Below the pieces are notes generated by a model. That model was given only the letters and a program-made list of their open reading frames with translations. It made no database searches and was not told the DNA's origin. A stretch of DNA of 64,000 nt from Tessaracoccus timonensis (GTDB lineage: Bacteria; Actinomycetota; Actinomycetes; Propionibacteriales; Propionibacteriaceae): positions 62,001 through 126,000 of the forward strand of contig NZ_LT996886.1 in assembly GCF_900343145.1 (NCBI RefSeq), given 5' to 3'. Made by a program: the position numbers and the translations under genes. This document shows, in pieces, positions 16,478 through 24,681 of the stretch (the stretch's first letter is position 1; every line of letters starts with the position of its first letter).

Positions 16478-16852
16478 TTGACCAACCGCACGCTTCTCGA
16501 AGCTACGGCGCTCGTTGGCGCAGCAACGCTCGTACTCAGCACAGGGCTCGCCATTACCCTCAGCCCTTGGTTCCTCGGGCTGACCGTCGGGGCGCTGCTC
16601 GCACTCGCCGGCCTCGCTGCCATCCTCAGGTCAGCAGCGAGGCTGCGAGTGCGAGCCAATTTGGATGCCGAGGCGCCTGGCCCACCACCTAGTGTGATTG
16701 CTTCCCTCGCCGGATTGCTCGCACTAGCCGTACCAGTAATCGTCCACGTTAAAGTCGGAATCCTCTCGTCTCCGGCGAGCGTGGCAGTGCTTATCGCCTC
16801 AGCGCTAGTGGTGCTCGGAGCAGCAGTATTGGCCTTCCGCTGGTGCCGCTGA
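16478..16852 (+). CDS. Four-helix membrane protein, unknown
   Basis: 124 residues from TTG 16478 with four hydrophobic segments (ATALVGAATLVLSTGLAITL; WFLGLTVGALLALAGLAAIL; SVIASLAGLLALAVPVIV; VAVLIASALVVLGAAVLAF). The start is inferred from a GGAG-like site and one-base spacing to the upstream stop. It is the last gene of the small cassette. Immediately downstream lies the degenerate hppA tail. No family recognised. Confidence 0.6.
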   Translation: MTNRTLLEATALVGAATLVLSTGLAITLSPWFLGLTVGALLALAGLAAILRSAARLRVRANLDAEAPGPPPSVIASLAGLLALAVPVIVHVKVGILSSPASVAVLIASALVVLGAAVLAFRWCR

Positions 16853-16860
16853 CACGCTAT

Positions 16861-16975
16861 TTCGACACTGCGGCAGTGTTCGTGATCCGCTCCTTCTATG
16901 ATGTGCGCATCAACCATGCGTGTACAGGACCCACAGCCCGAGAACGCCGTCGATCCCATGCCCTCCACCATGTGA
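16861..16975 (+). pseudogene. Diverged fragment of an hppA 3' end
   Basis: Translation from about 16861 gives FDTAAVFVIRSFYDVRIN. After a one-base shift near 16940 it gives ENAVDPMPSTM and TGA 16973-16975. The resident hppA ends FLVSAAFVVRSFYAMRIN ... EKAVDPTPSTP. The match covers the last transmembrane helix and tail of the pyrophosphatase and stops at the same place. It has many silent and some replacement changes, so it is an old or imported copy. Together with the real hppA 3' end it forms imperfect direct repeats around the island 14077-16860. Confidence 0.75.
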
Positions 16976-17107
16976 CACTTTTTCAACTGGCGCACTCGCT
17001 GAGCCACGACTCGCCGGGGTAGCGCACCAGTTTCTTGGTGACACACCCATAGAATCGACACGGTACGGGCCCACACGGCCTCCTTCCCCGACCGTGATGG
17101 AGTGTGA

Positions 17108-19195
17108 ATGAGCAGCACTTATGACCCGTTGGTCGGTCAGGTGCTGGACGGTCGCTACGAGATCGTCGCGAAAGTGGCACGTGGCGGTATGGCCACGGTG
17201 TATCGAGCGCGCGACTTGCGGCTATCGCGCATCGTCGCGCTCAAAGTGATGCGCGCCGATCTCGGCGAGGACGACGAATTCATCGCAAAATTCGACCGTG
17301 AGGCACGCTCCGCGGCCGTCCTCACCCACCAGAACGTGGTGAGCATTTTCGATCAAGGCACCGCGCAGGGTCAGCCCTACATCGTGATGGAGTTCGTCGA
17401 CGGTGAGACCCTGCGCCGCGTGGTGAGCCGCGAGGCGCCGTTGCGCCCTGAACGGGCGCTCGCCTACATGGAGGACATCGCTTCCGCGCTCGCCGCCGCA
17501 CACGAGGCGGGTGTGGTGCACCGCGACATCAAACCCGAGAACGTGCTCATCTCGCACCGCGGGCAACTCAAAGTGGTGGATTTCGGCCTTGCCCGACGCA
17601 TCGGCTCGCCGCAGATGACCGCGACGGGAGTACTCGTCGGCACGGCAAGCTACCTTCCTCCGGAACTGGTGACGCACTCGCGCCCCGATGCCCGCAGCGA
17701 CGTGTACTCCGCCGGCATCCTGCTCTTCGAGCTCCTCACCGGTACGAAACCGCACACCGGCGAAAATAACTATCAAATCGCGTACCGGCACGTGAACGTC
17801 GACGTGCCCCGCCCCAGCGAGCGACTGCGAGAGCGCGGGCGGCGAAGCTCATGGCCACTGCCGGATTACTTGGACGCGCTCGTCATGGCCGCCACGGCCC
17901 GCGACCCCGAGCGGCGCCTCGAAGACGGGCGAGAACTGCTGCGCGTGGTGCGCCGCTGCCTTCACGAACTCGAGTCCAGCGGCTACGCCGACAACCCGGC
18001 GCTGGCGACGAGCCTCATGCCTGAGCCGTCGGATGGCGACATCACGCAGCCCATCACCCCGAAGCTGGAGCGCCCACGCCCGTCGGCAAGCTCCCAGATT
18101 CCCTCCGCGTACACCTCGACCCACGACGACGTCGCCCCCACCAGCGGTTCGTCGCCCGAGCCTCAATGGCAGCCGGAGCCACACACGAGCTCCGCAGCGC
18201 TCGCTAGTGGCAGCCGCTCCCCCGCAGCCGCCCCGACGCGACGCAGCCAACACCGCGCCCCTCAAAGTCAGCGCACGCCGGTGTTCCAGGTGTCTCGCTC
18301 CGCTGTGCATCGGCGGCGACGAGGCATCGTCGCGCTCATCGCCCTCATCGTGCTCACCGTGGGTGCGGGTACCGGCTCGTGGTGGTTCGCGTCGGGACGG
18401 TACACGGCGGTGCCCGCGCTGGAGGGTCAGACGGAGGCCGCTGCGCAGGATGCCGCCGAGGCTGCAGAGCTGCGGATCGACACGTCGTCGGCCTACTCGG
18501 AGGACGTGCCTGCAGGACAGGTGGTGAGCACCGACCCCCGGGCAGGCGACAAGGTGCTGCGCAAGTCGACGGTGCTCGTCGTCATCTCGCTCGGTCCGGA
18601 ACGGTACTCGATGCCGAAGGTGGTGGGGCTCACCCTCGACGAGGCCCGCACGGCGCTGCAGTCGGAAAAGCTGCAGGTGGGGAACGTTGAAGAGGTGTGG
18701 AACGAGGAAGCGCCGGCGGGGCAAGTGCTCAAAGCCTCGCAGGAGCCTGACGCGCAGCTGAAGCGCGGCACCGGCGTCGATCTGGTCGTGTCCAAGGGGC
18801 CCGAACCCATCGAGATTCAGGACTACACAGGGCAGTCCGCTACCAGGGCGAAGAAGGAGCTTGAGGAAGCCGGGTTCACCGTCAAGGTAGCGGAGGAACA
18901 CGACAAGACCGTGGAGAAGGGCAAGGTGATCTCCCAATCGCCGAAGTCCGGCCACGGTAAACGCGGTGACGAGGTGGAACTCGTGAGTTCGCTGGGCCCG
19001 GTCATGGTGACGGTGCCTGACGTACGCTACAAGTCGACGAAGGACGCCGAGAAGGCGCTGAGCGATGCGGGGCTTACCTACGAGATCGAGCGCGCGAACG
19101 AGTTCCCGCTACCGCTCAATATTGCGGCAGGCACCAACCCCGCAGCGGGCACGAAGGTGCCTGAGGGCAGCAAGGTGATTCTGCAGATCACCTGA
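17108..19195 (+). CDS. pknL: Serine/threonine protein kinase with PASTA domains (PknL/PknB type)
   Basis: 695 residues. The kinase domain spans about 15-280: glycine loop VARGGMATVY, Lys in IVALKVMRA, catalytic HRDIKPENVL, DFGLARR, and the activation segment ending GTASYLPPE. A Pro/Ser-rich juxtamembrane linker runs to about residue 400. A single transmembrane helix (IVALIALIVLTVGAGTGSWW) is followed by four extracellular PASTA repeats (starting YTAVPALEG, YSMPKVVG, IEIQDYTG, VTVPDVRY). These repeats sense peptidoglycan fragments in characterised homologues. Position beside aroG matches pknL of mycobacteria and corynebacteria. ATG 17108 was chosen; it overlaps no neighbour. Confidence 0.94.
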   Translation: MSSTYDPLVGQVLDGRYEIVAKVARGGMATVYRARDLRLSRIVALKVMRADLGEDDEFIAKFDREARSAAVLTHQNVVSIFDQGTAQGQPYIVMEFVDGETLRRVVSREAPLRPERALAYMEDIASALAAAHEAGVVHRDIKPENVLISHRGQLKVVDFGLARRIGSPQMTATGVLVGTASYLPPELVTHSRPDARSDVYSAGILLFELLTGTKPHTGENNYQIAYRHVNVDVPRPSERLRERGRRSSWPLPDYLDALVMAATARDPERRLEDGRELLRVVRRCLHELESSGYADNPALATSLMPEPSDGDITQPITPKLERPRPSASSQIPSAYTSTHDDVAPTSGSSPEPQWQPEPHTSSAALASGSRSPAAAPTRRSQHRAPQSQRTPVFQVSRSAVHRRRRGIVALIALIVLTVGAGTGSWWFASGRYTAVPALEGQTEAAAQDAAEAAELRIDTSSAYSEDVPAGQVVSTDPRAGDKVLRKSTVLVVISLGPERYSMPKVVGLTLDEARTALQSEKLQVGNVEEVWNEEAPAGQVLKASQEPDAQLKRGTGVDLVVSKGPEPIEIQDYTGQSATRAKKELEEAGFTVKVAEEHDKTVEKGKVISQSPKSGHGKRGDEVELVSSLGPVMVTVPDVRYKSTKDAEKALSDAGLTYEIERANEFPLPLNIAAGTNPAAGTKVPEGSKVILQIT

Positions 19196-19263
19196 CCGAT
19201 GTAACCCACGACGACCGCCTCACCCATTACCCTGTGGGTACGGAGAAGGAAGGTCGAACGGTC

Positions 19264-20490
19264 ATGGATAATCCCATCGCGGTGCTCATCATCGTCGTTG
19301 TGGTGCTCGCAGCAATCGGCTTCGGCATCTGGGGGTTCCTGCGCTGGCGCTACGTCAAACAGCTGCGGGATTTGGGGTGGGAGTTCAACACCTCACCCAA
19401 CATCAACCACATGATCGGACTCAACCACGCCCCCTTCGGCGCAGGATTCGACCGTAAGGTCGACGATCTCATCTACGGCACCGCGCCCAACGGCGTGCAG
19501 TTCAAAGCAATCGAGTACGACTATGACCAGTGGGGTTCCACCCACTACGTGCTGTTCTTCCCGCTGCCCAAGTCGCTGCCATTCCTCTACGTTCGCCCCT
19601 TGTCCCGCGAATCGCGCATTCCTGGCAAGCCCCGCGGCGTAGTCATCAACACTGGACAGCACGAGATCATCGCAGGCAGCGACGAGTACGGCCGCGACAT
19701 CGGCCAGCTCATTGTGAACAATCTTGGCGCCCTCGCCGCATTCGAGCTGAGCATCGATCATGCCAACCTGGTCGTGTTCGACGTGGCGGAGAAGGTCGAC
19801 GACCTCAAAGTGGCCGTCGACGCCGGTTCGCAGATCGCGGCCGCCGTGGCGAGCGCGTGCGAACCGTACTCGGCCCCGCCCGCCCCGGAACATCTGTCCT
19901 TCAACCACCACCCCCACTGGACCTACATCGCACGCGACGACAGCTACCTCTCCCGGATCAGGCACAGCACCGGCGGCTACGACCATGAGGCCAACAACAT
20001 CGTGTTCGGGGAACGCGACGGCATCTCGTTCCTTCGGCTCACCCACAACTGGAAGACGGAAAGCCGCGATTCCGACGGCGACACAACCGTCGAGCACCAC
20101 GAGGAAATGCTGTGCGAATTCTGGACGCGCTTCCGATTCGGGCCGCTCAATCTCGGCACCGGTATCTTCGGGTTCCGCAACGACAAGGCCGGCATCCAAT
20201 TCGAGTTGATCGAATTCAACAAGGCCTACAAGGTGACTGCCGCCGACAAGCGGTTTGCCTACGACGTGTTGCACCAGCGCATGATGCGTTGGCTCCTCGA
20301 CGTCGGCGCACCCAAGTTTGAGATTCGCCCGCAGGGCAACATCGTCGTGCGAGGGTTCGATCGCTGGAGCCTACAAGACATCGAAGCCGCTAACGCACTC
20401 CTGCACGATTTCTTCGCGCGCGTGCCCGACGTCGTGTGGAAGAACCTCGGCGTGTGGCCACGGCCGGTGCCCCGCCACGAATGGGTGTAG
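19264..20490 (+). CDS. Membrane-anchored protein with two related domains, unknown
   Basis: 408 residues from ATG 19264, with AAGGAAGG about 8 bases upstream. One N-terminal transmembrane helix (IAVLIIVVVVLAAIGFGIW) precedes a large soluble part. It appears to contain two related halves. Residues about 45-200 include FDRKVDDLIYGTAPNGVQF; residues about 225-405 include YDHEANNIVFGERDGISFL. Each half ends in a strand followed by a helix (HANLVVFDVAEKVDDLKVAV versus QGNIVVRGFDRWSLQDIEAA). I do not recognise a named family. It converges on aroG with nine bases between stops. Confidence 0.8.
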   Translation: MDNPIAVLIIVVVVLAAIGFGIWGFLRWRYVKQLRDLGWEFNTSPNINHMIGLNHAPFGAGFDRKVDDLIYGTAPNGVQFKAIEYDYDQWGSTHYVLFFPLPKSLPFLYVRPLSRESRIPGKPRGVVINTGQHEIIAGSDEYGRDIGQLIVNNLGALAAFELSIDHANLVVFDVAEKVDDLKVAVDAGSQIAAAVASACEPYSAPPAPEHLSFNHHPHWTYIARDDSYLSRIRHSTGGYDHEANNIVFGERDGISFLRLTHNWKTESRDSDGDTTVEHHEEMLCEFWTRFRFGPLNLGTGIFGFRNDKAGIQFELIEFNKAYKVTAADKRFAYDVLHQRMMRWLLDVGAPKFEIRPQGNIVVRGFDRWSLQDIEAANALLHDFFARVPDVVWKNLGVWPRPVPRHEWV

Positions 20491-20499
20491 CCGGCAGGC

Positions 20500-21891
20500 T
20501 CAGAACTCCTTGACCGCAAACTCCTGCACCGGGTTGTGGCGGCTGCCGCGCAGCTCCCGCAGGCGCTTGGCGACGGTGAACGCCATCTCCAGCGACTGGT
20601 TGCGGTTCAGACGTGGGTCGCAGGCGGTCTGGTAGCGCGTCGCGAGGTCTTCCTCCGTGAGGCTGAACGCACCGCCGACGCACTCGGTGACGTCGTCGCC
20701 GGTGAGCTCGACGTGGAGGCCGCCTGGCCAGGTACCCAGCTGCGAGTGCACGTCGAAGAACCCGTTGACCTCCTCGGCCACGTCGGCGAATGAACGCGTC
20801 TTGAAGCCGTTGGCGGTTTCGAAGGTGTTGCCGTGCATCGGGTCACATACCCAGGCCACTTTCCTACCAGTGGCCTCGACTCCGCGGATAAGGCCCGGTA
20901 GCACGTCGCGCACCTTCTTCGCTCCCATGCGGGTGATGAAGGTGATGCGCCCGGGCTCGTGGTCTGGGTCGAGGGCGTCTGCGAGCGCGATCGCCTGCTC
21001 GGGGGTGGTCGTCGGGCCGAGCTTGATGCCGAGCGGGTTGCGCACCTGGCGCAGCAATTCGACGTGCGCACCGTCGATCTGCCGGGTGCGCTCGCCGATC
21101 CACAGGAAGTGCCCGGAGACGTCGTAGGGCTGGCCGGTTCGGGAGTCGATGCGGGTGAGCGCGCGTTCGTACTCCAGCAGCAGGGCTTCGTGGCTGGCGT
21201 AGAAGTCGACGGTGTTCAGCGACTCATCGCGCACACCACAGGCCACCATGAACGCCAGCGCGCGCTCGATTTCCTCAGCGAGTTCCTCGTACTCGGACTC
21301 GACGCGGGAGTCTCGCACGAACTCCCCGTTCCACAGGTGCACCGCGCGAAGATCGGCCAAACCGCCCTTGGTAAAGGCTCGAACGAGGTTCAGCGTCGCA
21401 GCCGATGAGTGGTACACCTTCATGAGGCGCTCGGGGTCGTGCGCACGCGACTCGGGTGTGAAGTCGATCCCGTTCACTGCGTCGCCCCGGTAGCTGGGAA
21501 GTTCGACATCGCCGCGCTTCTCCGTGTCTTTCGACCGAGGCTTGGCGTACTGGCCCGCAATTCTGCCCAATTTCACGACGGGCACCTGCGCGGCGTAGGT
21601 CATCACCACGGACATCGACAGCTGCACCATGAGCTTGCGCTTAATGGAATCCGCTGAAAGCGCGTCGAACGTTTCGGCGCAGTCGCCGCCCTGGAGCAAG
21701 AAGGCTCTGCCATCAGCCACGGCCGCGATCTGTTCGCGCAGTTCGTCGCACTCGCCGGCAAACACCAGCGGAGGCTGCATTTCGAGCGCGTCGACGACGC
21801 GGTCAACCGCGTCTTGGTCGGGATAAGTGGGCTGCTGAGCCTGTGGTAGCGCCCGCAAAGCTTCCCGTGACATCAAGCTGGACATGCGCAC
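20500..21891 (-). CDS. aroG: Class II 3-deoxy-7-phosphoheptulonate synthase
   Basis: 463 residues; condenses PEP and erythrose-4-phosphate as the first step of the shikimate pathway. Class II (plant/mycobacterial AroG) hallmarks are LLQGGDCAETF (metal-binding Cys), RIAGQYAKPRSKDTE, LPSYRGDAVN, HFLWIGERTRQ and WVCDPMHGNTF, plus HVELTGDDVTECVGG. GTG 21891 and ATG 21885 (MSSLMSREA) are both possible starts. In the same region as pknL and macRS, as in other actinobacteria. Regulation is usually allosteric by aromatic amino acids; nothing here shows transcriptional control. Confidence 0.95.
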   Translation of the reverse strand: MRMSSLMSREALRALPQAQQPTYPDQDAVDRVVDALEMQPPLVFAGECDELREQIAAVADGRAFLLQGGDCAETFDALSADSIKRKLMVQLSMSVVMTYAAQVPVVKLGRIAGQYAKPRSKDTEKRGDVELPSYRGDAVNGIDFTPESRAHDPERLMKVYHSSAATLNLVRAFTKGGLADLRAVHLWNGEFVRDSRVESEYEELAEEIERALAFMVACGVRDESLNTVDFYASHEALLLEYERALTRIDSRTGQPYDVSGHFLWIGERTRQIDGAHVELLRQVRNPLGIKLGPTTTPEQAIALADALDPDHEPGRITFITRMGAKKVRDVLPGLIRGVEATGRKVAWVCDPMHGNTFETANGFKTRSFADVAEEVNGFFDVHSQLGTWPGGLHVELTGDDVTECVGGAFSLTEEDLATRYQTACDPRLNRNQSLEMAFTVAKRLRELRGSRHNPVQEFAVKEF

Positions 21892-21920
21892 GAGGCTACC
21901 CCATGTTGGGGCGAGTGCTG

Positions 21921-22595
21921 TTACGCGTTCGGGTCATGGATGCCCTGGTCGATGGCGTAGAGCGTGAGCTCGACGCGGTTGTGCAACTGGAGCTTGCGCA
22001 GCACATTCTGCACATGATTTTGCACAGTCCGGTGCGAGACGAACAACGTGTCGGCGATTTCGCGGTACGCCAGCCCCTTCGCCACTAGGCGCAGCACCTC
22101 GATTTCCCTCGACGTGAGCGTCGGACCTTCGTCGTTGTTCGCGCGGGCGGTGTTCACCATGCGTCGGAATTCCCCGAGCACCAGGCCGGCGAGGCCAGGA
22201 GTGAACACGGCATCGCCGACGGCAGTGCGCTGCACGCCTTCCACAAGTTCCTGCTTGGATGCGGACTTCACGAGGTAGCCCTTGGCGCCGGCCTTCATCG
22301 CCCGCAGCACATCGTCCCGCTCACCAGATGCCGACATGACGAGCACCTGCAGGTCGGGAAGCTCTTTGATGAGGATGTCGATGCAGGTGGCACCATCGGG
22401 CTCGGGAATCTGTAAATCCATGACGAGCACGTCGGGTTTCACCGCACGTGCACGTTGCAGACACTCGGTGCCGTTCTTCGCCACAGCGACGATCTCGAAA
22501 CCCACTTCGGTGAGGTCTTCGCTCAAGGCGTCGATCCACATGGGGTGGTCGTCCACCAACATGACCCGATTACGCTCAGGCTGCGTCACTGTCAT
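21921..22595 (-). CDS. macR: NarL/LuxR-family response regulator (MacR-like)
   Basis: 224 residues. The receiver domain has acidic pocket DDHPMW, phospho-acceptor Asp in VLVMDLQIPEPDG, Thr/Ser switch VMSASG and Lys in GYLVKSAS. The C-terminal LuxR HTH reads LTSREIEVLRLVAKGLAYRE followed by IADTLFVSHRTVQNHVQNVL. The start is ATG 22595, which overlaps the TGA of the upstream kinase gene (TGATG), indicating coupled translation. Adjacency to a MacS-type kinase and aroG matches MacRS loci of Streptomyces (family and context knowledge). Target genes are not visible. Confidence 0.9.
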   Translation of the reverse strand: MTVTQPERNRVMLVDDHPMWIDALSEDLTEVGFEIVAVAKNGTECLQRARAVKPDVLVMDLQIPEPDGATCIDILIKELPDLQVLVMSASGERDDVLRAMKAGAKGYLVKSASKQELVEGVQRTAVGDAVFTPGLAGLVLGEFRRMVNTARANNDEGPTLTSREIEVLRLVAKGLAYREIADTLFVSHRTVQNHVQNVLRKLQLHNRVELTLYAIDQGIHDPNA

Positions 22596-23869
22596 CACTC
22601 CACATCGATTGGGACGCGCAGCTCCCACTCCGTTCCCGCGCCAGGCGCGGATTTCAACACCGCGGAGCCACCGATGGCTGAAATTCTACCGATGATGGAG
22701 TCACGAATGCCGAATCGCCCCTTTTCGGCGGCTCGCTGCGCCGCCTCTGCGCTCATCCCTGCCCCGTTGTCGCGCACGAAGATAATCACCTCATCGTCGA
22801 CTTCCTGATCGAGCAGAATCCACGCCTGCGCATCCTCCCCGGCGTGGCGCCGCACATTCTTCAAGATCTCCTGCACGGTGTTCTCAACCTCTTCGACAAG
22901 GTAGCGCGCGACGAGCACCTCCCCCGCCATCGTGGAGACGGTCACCCTCGCCGACGAATACTTGTCGAGCGCCGAAGCCAAATCCACCTGGGCCTGACGT
23001 GCGACGTTCACCACGTCCCGGTCTTGAAGATGCACGCGCAGCTGCGATTCCGACTCTCGTGCCAGGGTGGCGAGCCGCATGCCGACGGGGCCCAGCGCGG
23101 GGCCTTCCCGCTCGACAAGCGCCAGCACCTGCAATGCACCGTCGTGGATGATCCTGGACAGTCGCTCGCGTTCCGCCAGCGATGCGGCTTTGATACGTTC
23201 GCGCTCCTGTTCGACGATGATCTCCCTGAACTGCGTAATGAGCACGCCTACGCAGGAGGCTGCCAAGATGGTGACAAACGCCATCCCCGCACGTTCGAGG
23301 GTGAAGTGCGACGGAATCACCATGAGCCCAACACCTAGCGTCACGGAACTCGCGACGCCGGCCGTCGTCGACCAGAAAATAGCCGCATAAATTGAGGCAC
23401 CGCAAACCCAGTAGCCCGCCAGCGTGAGTGGCGCGCCACCTGGTGGCACCGCGAGCGGGGTCATCAGCACCAGCGCGAGCGTGACGAGACAATCAACAAC
23501 AAACGACACGGGCCGCCGCCACGATGGCTTCATGAGACACAGTGACGCGAACGCCGTCCAGCAGATGATGGCCAGGCAGGCCAGCGCAACGAGCCAAGGC
23601 CGTTCTGCCCGCGGCATCACCAGGACGATGTTGACCCCGATGGCGTGCAGGCCAAGCAACGAGCGGGCGACGACGGCAACCTGGTACACCCGACCGAGCA
23701 CATTTCTGCGCGCCTGAAACCACAATCCCTTGGCGTTCAGCCACGCCAACGGTGCGCTCAAGCGGGGAAGCTCGGGGCGAGGCTCATCCTCGTCGTCATG
23801 CTCCTGACCGTGCAGGATGAGCTTAATGTCTCGTTCGAGCTCGTCCGCGAACTCGTCACGAGAGGTCAC
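22595..23869 (-). CDS. macS: MacS-family sensor histidine kinase
   Basis: 424 residues. Several transmembrane segments occupy about 70-210 (VALACLAIICWTAFASLCL; VVDCLVTLALVLMTPLAV; WVCGASIYAAIFWSTTAG and following). A HisKA_3-type dimerisation helix carries RERLSRIIHDGALQVLALV with the phospho-accepting His. The HATPase domain has N-box EILKNVRRH, DNGAGMS and GRFGIRDSIIGR. It phosphorylates the response regulator encoded immediately downstream. Its ATG overlaps the plsC stop by four bases, giving the order plsC-macS-macR. The stimulus is unknown; MacS proteins respond to the membrane environment by inference. Confidence 0.9.
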   Translation of the reverse strand: MTSRDEFADELERDIKLILHGQEHDDEDEPRPELPRLSAPLAWLNAKGLWFQARRNVLGRVYQVAVVARSLLGLHAIGVNIVLVMPRAERPWLVALACLAIICWTAFASLCLMKPSWRRPVSFVVDCLVTLALVLMTPLAVPPGGAPLTLAGYWVCGASIYAAIFWSTTAGVASSVTLGVGLMVIPSHFTLERAGMAFVTILAASCVGVLITQFREIIVEQERERIKAASLAERERLSRIIHDGALQVLALVEREGPALGPVGMRLATLARESESQLRVHLQDRDVVNVARQAQVDLASALDKYSSARVTVSTMAGEVLVARYLVEEVENTVQEILKNVRRHAGEDAQAWILLDQEVDDEVIIFVRDNGAGMSAEAAQRAAEKGRFGIRDSIIGRISAIGGSAVLKSAPGAGTEWELRVPIDVE

Positions 23870-24633
23870 TGCTGGGCTACCTGTTCGGCGGGTGCGCTTG
23901 CCTCTGGCGGTTCCCCGCCACCAGGGTGAGACAGCACGAACTCGCTGGTGTCCTTCCCCTTGAGATCGCCGTGCTTGACCCGCGTGCCATACACGTCGAG
24001 ATAGTCCTGTCCGGTGAGGCGCTGGATCGCCGCCATTGTTTCGTCGGTGACGTAGCGATGCACCTTCAAATCTGTGCTGTGCGCGTACTGGGGAAACTCG
24101 AGGGGTTCACCCACAATGACAAGGGGCCGCCGGACCCATGGGATGCCGAATAGTCCTTTGACCGTCTCGGTTCCCACCACACCGACCGGCAGAATCGGGA
24201 CATCGTTGTGCAGCGCCATGCGCGCGACTCCGGTGTGGCCCTTGTACATGCGCCCATCCGGCGACCTGGTGCCCTCTGGATAGATCGCGACGAGGTTCCC
24301 CTCGCCAAGCACGTCGGAGATGGCTTGCAGAGACTCGGCGCTCGCCCTGCCCCCGCCTCGCTCCATGGGCACCATCTTGATGGCTTTCAAGAACCAGGCG
24401 ACGATCTTGCTCGGAAGGTCTTTGCCGCGGAAGAGCTCCGCCTTCGCGGGGAACGTCACCACTCGCGGCATCATGGCCGGAATGACCACAGAGTCCATGG
24501 TGTGGAGGTGGTTGCTCGCGAGAATCGCTCCACCTGATCGGGGAACGTTCTGCTTTCCGACGACCTTCGCTTTGAAGCCCCACTTCACGAGTGGGAGAAA
24601 GATCGTGTACTTGAAAAACTGATAGGTCAGCAC
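23866..24633 (-). CDS. plsC: 1-acyl-sn-glycerol-3-phosphate acyltransferase
   Basis: 255 residues; acylates lysophosphatidate in phospholipid synthesis at the cytoplasmic membrane. The acyltransferase motifs are SNHLHTMDSVVIP (H-x4-D catalytic dyad), FRGKDLPSKI, IYPEGTRSPDGRMYKGHTG (PEGT) and VPILPVGVVG. An N-terminal hydrophobic stretch (LTYQFFKYTIFLPLVKWGF) is consistent with membrane association. First gene of an overlapping plsC-macS-macR operon. A homologue (Rv2182c) sits in the same region of the tuberculosis chromosome. Confidence 0.92.
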   Translation of the reverse strand: MLTYQFFKYTIFLPLVKWGFKAKVVGKQNVPRSGGAILASNHLHTMDSVVIPAMMPRVVTFPAKAELFRGKDLPSKIVAWFLKAIKMVPMERGGGRASAESLQAISDVLGEGNLVAIYPEGTRSPDGRMYKGHTGVARMALHNDVPILPVGVVGTETVKGLFGIPWVRRPLVIVGEPLEFPQYAHSTDLKVHRYVTDETMAAIQRLTGQDYLDVYGTRVKHGDLKGKDTSEFVLSHPGGGEPPEASAPAEQVAQQ

Positions 24634-24681
24634 GTCGCTCCTTCGTCCGCGACGATTGTAGCGTCGCGGCGCGTGCCCGGT

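Noticed and set aside
16853-17107. Additional small gene between the cassette and pknL
   Set aside because: Short frames only; the first part is explained by the hppA tail fragment and the rest shows no coding signal.
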